A DNA stretch of 64,000 nt, taken from contig NC_089240.1 in assembly GCF_963924675.1 (NCBI RefSeq), positions 119,107,680 through 119,171,679 of the forward strand, given 5' to 3'. The stretch comes from Phocoena phocoena (taxonomy: Eukaryota; Chordata; Mammalia; Artiodactyla; Phocoenidae). The translations under genes were made by a program, and so were the position numbers. The notes beneath the pieces are model-generated. The model worked only from the letters and a program-made list of their open reading frames with translations, was not told the DNA's origin and made no database searches. Below, in pieces: positions 58,085 to 64,000 of this stretch (positions within the stretch are counted from its first letter, which is position 1; every line of letters starts with the position of its first letter).

Positions 58085-60310
58085 AAACCCCATTAGTCAT
58101 ATATGTATACAAACTTTGTAATTAAAAATCTTCCAACAAGGAAAACTCCTGTCCCAGAAGAATTTGTTGGCGAATTGTATGAAACATTTAAGGAAAAATT
58201 AATCTCAGTTATATATAAACTTATTCAGAAAGCAGAACAGGAGGAAATACTTCCCAAGTTATATTATGATATTAACCACAATAAAAAAGGCAGAAAAACA
58301 TATAAGAATAGCAATAACAACAAAACTACAGACTAAGAATTCATGAATACAGATACAAAGTCTTTTAATAAGATATTAGCAAATAATTTAATAACATATA
58401 AAAAGCATACCACATCATGACCAATTGGTGTTGATCAAATTAGAAATAGCTGAGAATGACTATCAATTAGTAAAAGAGCATATATGAGCAACTTACAGTT
58501 AATAATGATCAAGGTGATTCATACATTCCTCCTAAAATCAGAAACAAGGTCGAGATGGCCACTAGTCACCACTTCTACTATTTTTTACTTTTATTGAATT
58601 GAAAATCTCATTCTAAAATTCACATAGAAATTCAAAATACTCAAAGTGCTGCAAATATATATATATTTAAGACAATTAACATACTCGCTTTGGCAGCACA
58701 CATATTAAAAAAAAAAAGAAAAAAATTAACAAAGCAGGATTACACTATTGAAATGTAAGTCTTACCCTAAATCTATATCAAATTGTTTCAGCAGTGATCA
58801 AAACAATGTGGAATGGCAAAAATGAAGAGCCTAGAAATAGATTCACACAAATGTGGTCAATTGATTTTTGGCAGTGGCACCAAAACATTTGATATAGAAA
58901 AGAAAGTATTTTTAGCCAAAGACTCTGAAATAACTATATATCCGTATAAAACATGAACCTTGACCCCTATCTCCTACAACACACAAAATTTAATTCTAAA
59001 TCTCTCATATATCTAAATGTAAAAGTTAAAATTGTAAAGCTTTTAGAACAAAGTATAGAAGAAAATATTGATGACCTAGGGCTGATAAAGACCTATTAGC
59101 CAGGATAAGGAAATCAATAAGCATAGGAAATAAAAAGATCAATTAGCCTTTTCAAACTCAAAAACTTCTGTTCATCAAAATATATCATTTAAAAAATGAA
59201 AAGTCAGGCCACAGGCTAGGATAAAATAGTCACAAATCATGTTTGACCAAGGATTTGTGTTCAGAATATATAAACAAATCTTACAATTCAATAATAAAAG
59301 CCAAAAATAATCAAAATTAGGCAAAATATTTGAAGAGGTACTTCACAAAGAATGACATGTGAATGTCTAATAAGCACATGAAAAAAATGACCAACATCAT
59401 TAATCATCACAGAAATACAAATTAAAACTACAATTAAACACTATTATATAGTCAGTAAAATAGCATGAATGCAAAAGATGACAAAAACGAGTGTGCACAG
59501 GAATGCAGATCAACTGAAATTATCTCACATTGTTAATGAGAATGTAAAATCATAAAGTCTGGGAAAAGTTTTGCCATTTCTTATAAAGTTAAAACTACAC
59601 TGGTCCTTCAACCCAGCACTTTTAATTTATCCAGGAGAAATTAGAATGCTCAAGAAAAAATTCAGTAAAAAAATAAAGTTCATGAGTTTTATTAACAATA
59701 GCCAAAAACTAGAAAAAACTTAAATGTATATCAACAGAAAATGGATGAAAAATGTAATATATCTATACAATAGAATAGTACTTAGCAATAAAAAGAAATA
59801 GACTACTCTTTCAGTCAACACCATGGGTAAACCTCACATTTATAACCCTGAGTGGAAAAAGCTAAATTCAAAAGCATAATATTTTAAATGGATTTATGCA
59901 CAATTTGAGGAAATACAACACTAGTCTAAGGTGAAATTTTTCAGAACAGTGTTTTTTGATGTGACTGGAAGAATTGACTGGAAAAGAACAAGGAAACATT
60001 TGGGGGAAGGTGGACATTTTCTATATACTGAGAGAGGTGTGTGTTGTATGAGTGTATCCACTTAAATTTTTATTTAAATTTTATAAATTTCAATATATGT
60101 AAATTTCACATATAAAATTACTATCAAAAATAAGCAAGTAGGGGGTGTGGAGTCCATGGGTTTACAGATAAAGCAAGAACAACAGTATGTAGATAATTAT
60201 TGAAGTGCGGTGATGGGTTTATAGAGTTATGTTTTTTAATGACGGTTTATTCTGTATACTTAGTGTAGGTTTGAAAATTTACATAATCAGTAGTTTTAAA
60301 GAGTTTTTAA
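58085..60310 (+). mobile_element. Old L1 ORF2 and 3'UTR
   Basis: Starts in the reverse-transcriptase region ('aaaatcttccaacaaggaaa', a K-LPT-K-PVPEEF reading at 58103-58336) and continues to the C-terminus and 3'UTR ('gtgtatccacttaaattttt'). 60120-60310 ('gtgatgggtttatagagtta') is a further old L1 3'UTR part. A U6 fragment sits at 58681. Confidence 0.78.
58681..58720 (+). pseudogene. Truncated U6 snRNA retrocopy
   Basis: The first 30 bases align without gaps to U6 snRNA positions 1-30 with five differences, all transitions ('ctcgctttggcagcaca'). The rest of U6 is absent and is replaced by an A-rich run. The flanking repeat 'aattaac' lies at 58674-58680 and 58724-58730. U6 is a spliceosomal RNA; this copy lacks its promoter and functional core and is inert. 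L1 machinery is the known source of such retrocopies. Confidence 0.85.
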
Positions 60311-60394
60311 ATAGTGGAATACACATTATTTTCAAGTGCAAATGGAACATCACCAAGATTGTGTCACCAAAAACTCCACTAATTTAAAAGAATT

Positions 60395-62446
60395 GGACGA
60401 GGGGAAGATGGTGAAAGAGTAAGACGTGGAGATCACCTTCCTAACCACAGATACACCAGAAATACATCTACACGTGGAACAACTCCTACAGAACACCCAC
60501 TGAACATGGCAGAAGACCTCAGACCTCCCAAAAGGCAAGAAACCCCCCACCTCCCAAAAGGCAAGAAACCCCCCACGTACCTGGGTAGGGCAAAAGAAAA
60601 AAGAATAAACAGAGACACAAGAAGAGGGTCGGGACCTGCACCAGTGGGAGGGAGCTGTGAAGGAGGAAAGGTTTCCACACACTAGAAGCCCCTTTGTAGG
60701 CGGAGACTGCGGGTGGTGGAGGGGGAAAGCTTCGGAGCCGCGGAGGAGAGCACAGCAACAGGGGTGTGGAGGGCAAAGCGGAGAGATTCCCACACAGAGG
60801 ATCTGCCGACTGGCACTCACCAGCCCAAGAGGCTTGTCTGCTCACCCGCTGGGGTGGGCGGGGCTGGGAGCTGAGGCTTGGGCTTCGGTCGGAACACAGG
60901 GAGAGGACTGGAGTTGGCGACGTGAACACAGCCTGCAGGGGTCAGTGCGCCACGGTTAGCTGGGAGGGAGTCTGGGGAAAAGTCTGGACCTGCCGAAGAG
61001 GCAAGAGACTTTTTCTTCCCTCTTTGTTTCCTGCTACGCGAGGAGAGGTGATTAAGAGCACTGCTTAAAGGACCTCCAGAGACGGGTGTCAGCCGCGGTT
61101 AAAAGCAGGGACCCCAGAGATGGGCATGAGACGCTAAGGCTGCTGCTGCCACCACCAAGAAGCCTCTGTGTGAGCACAGGTCACCATCCACAAACCCCTT
61201 CCGGGCAGCCTGTGCAGCCCACCACTGCCAGGGTCCCGGGATCCAGGGACAACTCCTCCGGAAGAACTCATGGCGTGCCTCAGGCTGGTGCAACGTCACG
61301 CTAGCCTCTGCCGCTGCAGGCTCGCCCCGCACTCCGTGCCCCTCCCTGCCCCCGGCCTGAGTGAGCCAGAATCCCCGAAGCAGCTGCTCCTTTAACCCTG
61401 TCCTGTCTGAGCGAAGAACAGACGCCCTCAGGTGACCTACATGCAGAGGCAGGTCCAAATCCAGAGCTGAGGCTCTGGGAGCTGTGAGAACAAAGAAGAG
61501 AAAGAGAAATCTCTCCCAGCAGCCTCAGAAGCAGTGGATTAAAAGCTCCACAATCAACTTGATGTACCCTGCATCTGTGGAATACATGAATAGACAACGA
61601 ATCATCCCAAATTGAGGAGGTGGACTTTGAGAGCAAGATTTATTATTTTTTCGCCTTTTCCTCTTTTTGTAAGTGTGTATGTGTATGCTGCTGTGTGAGA
61701 TGTTGTCTGTATAGCTTTGCTTCCACCATTTGTCCTAGGGTTCTATCTGTCCGTTTTTTTTTTCTTTAAAAACATTTTTTCTTAATTATTTTTTATTTTA
61801 ATAACTATTTTATTTTATCTTTATTTTATTTTATCTTATTTCTTTCTTTCTTTCCTTCCTTCCACCTCCCTCCCTCTCTCCCTCCCTCCTTTCTTCCTTT
61901 CTTCTTTCTTTCTTTCTTTCTTTCAATTTTTCTCCCTTTTATTCTGAGCCGTGTGGATGAAAGGCTCTTGGTGCTCCAGCCAGGAGTCAGTGCTGTGCCT
62001 CTGAGGTGGGAGAGCCAATTGCTGGACACTGGTCCACCAGCGACCTCCCAGCTCCACATAATATCGAATGAAGAAAATCTCCCAGAGATCTCCATCTCAA
62101 CACAAGCATGCAGCTTCACTCAATGACCAGCAAGCTACAGTGATGGGCACCCTATGCCAAACAACTAGCAAGACAGGAACACAACACCACCCATTAGCAG
62201 AGAGGCTGCCTAAAATCAAAATAAGTCCACAGACACCCTAAAACACACTACCAGACGAGGACCTGCCTACCAGAAAGACAAGATCCAGCCTCATCCACCA
62301 GAACACAGGCACTAGTCCCCTCCACCAGGAAGCCTACACAACCCACTGAACCAACTTTAGACACTGGGGACAGACACCAAAAGTAATGGGAACTACGAAC
62401 CTGCGGCCTGCAAAAAGGAGACCCCAAACACAGTAAGATAAGCAAA
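60395..62446 (+). promoter_or_regulatory. L1 5'UTR
   Basis: About 2 kb before ORF1. It opens with the conserved AAGATGG core, contains a 26-bp tandem duplication (60525-60576), a G+C-rich central part, and a pyrimidine-rich simple repeat at 61836-61925. Promoter activity is inferred from L1 biology. Confidence 0.75.
61836..61925. repeat. (CTTT)n/(CCTT)n/(CCCT)n pyrimidine tract
   Basis: Ninety bases almost purely of C and T on this strand, grading from cttt to cctt to ccct and back to cttt. Confidence 0.93.
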
Positions 62447-63340
62447 ATGAGAACACAGAAAAACACACAGCAGATGAAGGAGCAAGATAAAAACTCACCA
62501 GACCTAACAAATGAAGAGGAAATAGGCAGTCTACATGAAAAAGAATTCAGAATAATGATAGTAAAGATGATCCAAAATCTTGGAAATAGAATAGACAAAA
62601 CACAAGAAACATTTAACAAGGACCTAGAAGAACTAAAGATGAAACAAGCAATGATGAACAACACAATAAATGAAATTTAAAATACTCTAGATGGGATCAA
62701 TAGCAGAATAACTGAGGCAGAAGAACAGATACGTGACCTGGAAGATAAAATGGTGGAAATAGCTACTGCAGAGCAGAATAAAGAAGAAAGAATGAAAAGA
62801 ACTCAGGACAGTCTCAGAAACCTCTGGGACAACATTAAACACAGCAACTTTCGAATTATAGGGGTTCCAGAAGAAGAAGAGAAAAAGAAATGGACTGAGA
62901 AAATATTTGAAGAGATTATACTTGAATACTTCCCTAATATGGGAAAGGAAATAGTTAATCAAGTCCAGGAAGCACAGAGAGTCCCATACAGGATAAATTC
63001 AAGGAGAAACACGCCAAGACACAAATTAATCAAACTGTCAAATATTAAATACAAAGAAAACGTATTAAAAGCAGCAAGGGAAAAACAACATATAACACAC
63101 AAGGGAATCCCCATAAGGTTAACAGCTGATCTTTCAGAAGAAACTCTGCAAGCCAGAAGGGAGTGGCAGGACATACTGAAAGTGATAAAGGAGAAAAACC
63201 TGCAACCAAGACTACTCTACCCAGCAAGGATCTCATTCAGATTTGATGGAGAAATTAAAACCTTTACAGACAAGCAAAAGCTGAGAGAGTTCAGCACCAC
63301 CAAACCAGCTTTACAACAAATGCTAAATGAACTTCTCTAG
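62447..63340 (+). pseudogene. L1 ORF1 with one premature stop
   Basis: 297 codons from ATG to TAG. The N-terminal part (62447-62677) is a helical, probably coiled-coil region rich in K, E and N. The C-terminal part (62750-63340) holds the RNA-binding and C-terminal domains (NFRIIGVPEEEE, NSRRNTPRHKLIKLS, ADLSEETLQARREW, ARISFRFDGEIKTF). The frame is kept throughout, and the only break I see is a TAA at 62678-62680 where the family has a lysine codon. Confidence 0.9.
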
Positions 63341-63398
63341 GCAAGAAACACAAGAGAAGGAAAAGACGTACAATAACGAACCCAAAACAATTAAGAAA

Positions 63399-64000
63399 AT
63401 GGGAATAGGAACATACATATCGATAATTACCTTAAATGTAAATGGACTAAATGCTCCCACCAAAAGACACAGACTGACTGAATGGATACAAAAACAAGAC
63501 CCATATATATGCTGTCTACAAGAGACCCACTTCAGACCTAGAGACACATACAGACTGAAAGTAAGGGGATGGAAAAGATATTCCATGCAAATGGAAACCA
63601 AAAGAAACCTGGACTAGCAACACTCATATCAGAGAAAATATATTTTTAAATAAAGACTATTAGAAGAGACAAAGAAGGACACTACATAATGATCAAGGGA
63701 TTGATCCAAGAAGAAGATATAACAATTGTAAGTACTTATGGACCCAACATAGGAGCACCTCAATACATAAGGCAAATACTAACAGCCATAAAAGGTGAAA
63801 TCAACAGTAACACATTCATAGTAGGGGACTTTAACACCTCACTTTCACCAATGGACAGATCGTCCAAAATGAAAATAAATAAGGAAACACAAGCTTTAAA
63901 TGATACATTAAACAAGATGGACTTAATTGATATTTATAGGACATTCCATCCAAAAACAACAGAATACACATTTTTCTCAAGTGCTCATGGATCATTTTCC
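63399..64000 (+). pseudogene. L1 ORF2, endonuclease domain start (incomplete)
   Basis: Begins MGIGTYISIITLNVNGLN; the N of LNVN and the E of CLQETHF are positions expected for endonuclease catalysis. One A is missing from an A-run near 63570 compared with the copy at 743-7790, which shifts the frame and ends it at 63617. The sequence continues recognisably in another frame to the window edge (a GDFNT-type block near 63825, a SSAHG block near 63978). Reverse transcriptase lies beyond the window. Confidence 0.88.

Larger units (their letters stand above)
60395..64000 (+). mobile_element. L1 with intact 5' end (continues past the window)
   Basis: Starts 'gaggggaagatggtgaaaga', directly after the unique-looking 'aaaagaattggac'. 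It has 5'UTR to 62446, ORF1 at 62447-63340 and ORF2 from 63399 to the window edge. Its frames are the best preserved in the window, so it is the youngest of the long L1 copies here. The 3' end and target-site duplication cannot be seen. Confidence 0.93.

Noticed and set aside
58681..58706. Functional U6 snRNA gene
   Set aside because: Only the first 30 nucleotides are present, followed by an A-run, and no upstream U6-type promoter is seen.
62750..63340. 196-residue open frame that could be taken as a host protein
   Set aside because: It is the in-frame second part of L1 ORF1 after a premature stop, as shown by the shared frame and neighbouring ORF2.
1..64000. CRISPR arrays, operons, bacterial genes or integrated phage
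   Set aside because: The sequence is clearly mammalian. Direct repeats seen are target-site duplications, microsatellites or related elements.

Overview
This window is mammalian nuclear DNA made mostly of transposable elements. No host protein-coding exon can be supported in it. Seven copies of a tRNA-derived SINE carry the sequence type typical of whales and dolphins (a head of the form 'gggcttccctggtggcgcag' and a tail near 'gtgagaggcccgcgtacc'). With one older CHR-like copy and one CHR-2-like copy, they point to a cetacean. By simple addition of element lengths, a little over half of the window is L1, with smaller amounts of SINE, MIR, L2, hAT DNA transposon and LTR sequence. The high L1 load and a MAGE-like tandem block at 46.8-47.9 kb would fit the X chromosome, but that is inference.

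Layout. 0.7-7.8 kb: a complete but dead L1 on the minus strand with intact target-site duplications (TSDs). 7.8-13.8 kb: unique-looking DNA with one SINE and ancient repeats. 13.8-15.9 kb: an internally deleted, 3'-less L1. 16-27 kb: mostly old DNA (MIR, MER5A, L2, L1 scraps) with two young SINEs. 27.5-31.7 kb: a 5'-truncated L1 carrying a SINE and a hairpin-forming microsatellite, then older L1 copies. 32-41.7 kb: old repeats, an ERV-type LTR, hAT remnants, two SINEs and L2. 42-44.1 kb: an L1 flanked by a duplicated block of about 0.2 kb. 44.8-48.9 kb: old L1 interrupted by a repeated MAGE-like block and an LTR-like repeat. 50.6-51.1 kb: a twin-primed (5'-inverted) L1. 51.4-60.3 kb: a nest of old plus-strand L1 invaded by a MaLR LTR (with a hairpin-forming inverted duplication), a SINE with a deletion at its edge, an L1 with a 3' transduction, and a truncated U6 snRNA retrocopy. 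60.4-64 kb: the 5' half of a comparatively young L1 that runs off the window.

No gene network acts here. The most informative content is mechanistic: well-preserved records of retrotransposition (TSDs, twin priming, 3' transduction, a U6 retrocopy, nested insertions) and of later rearrangement. The L1 open reading frames are all broken within the visible sequence. Family names come from recognising consensus-like sequence by eye, so exact subfamilies and boundaries are approximate.
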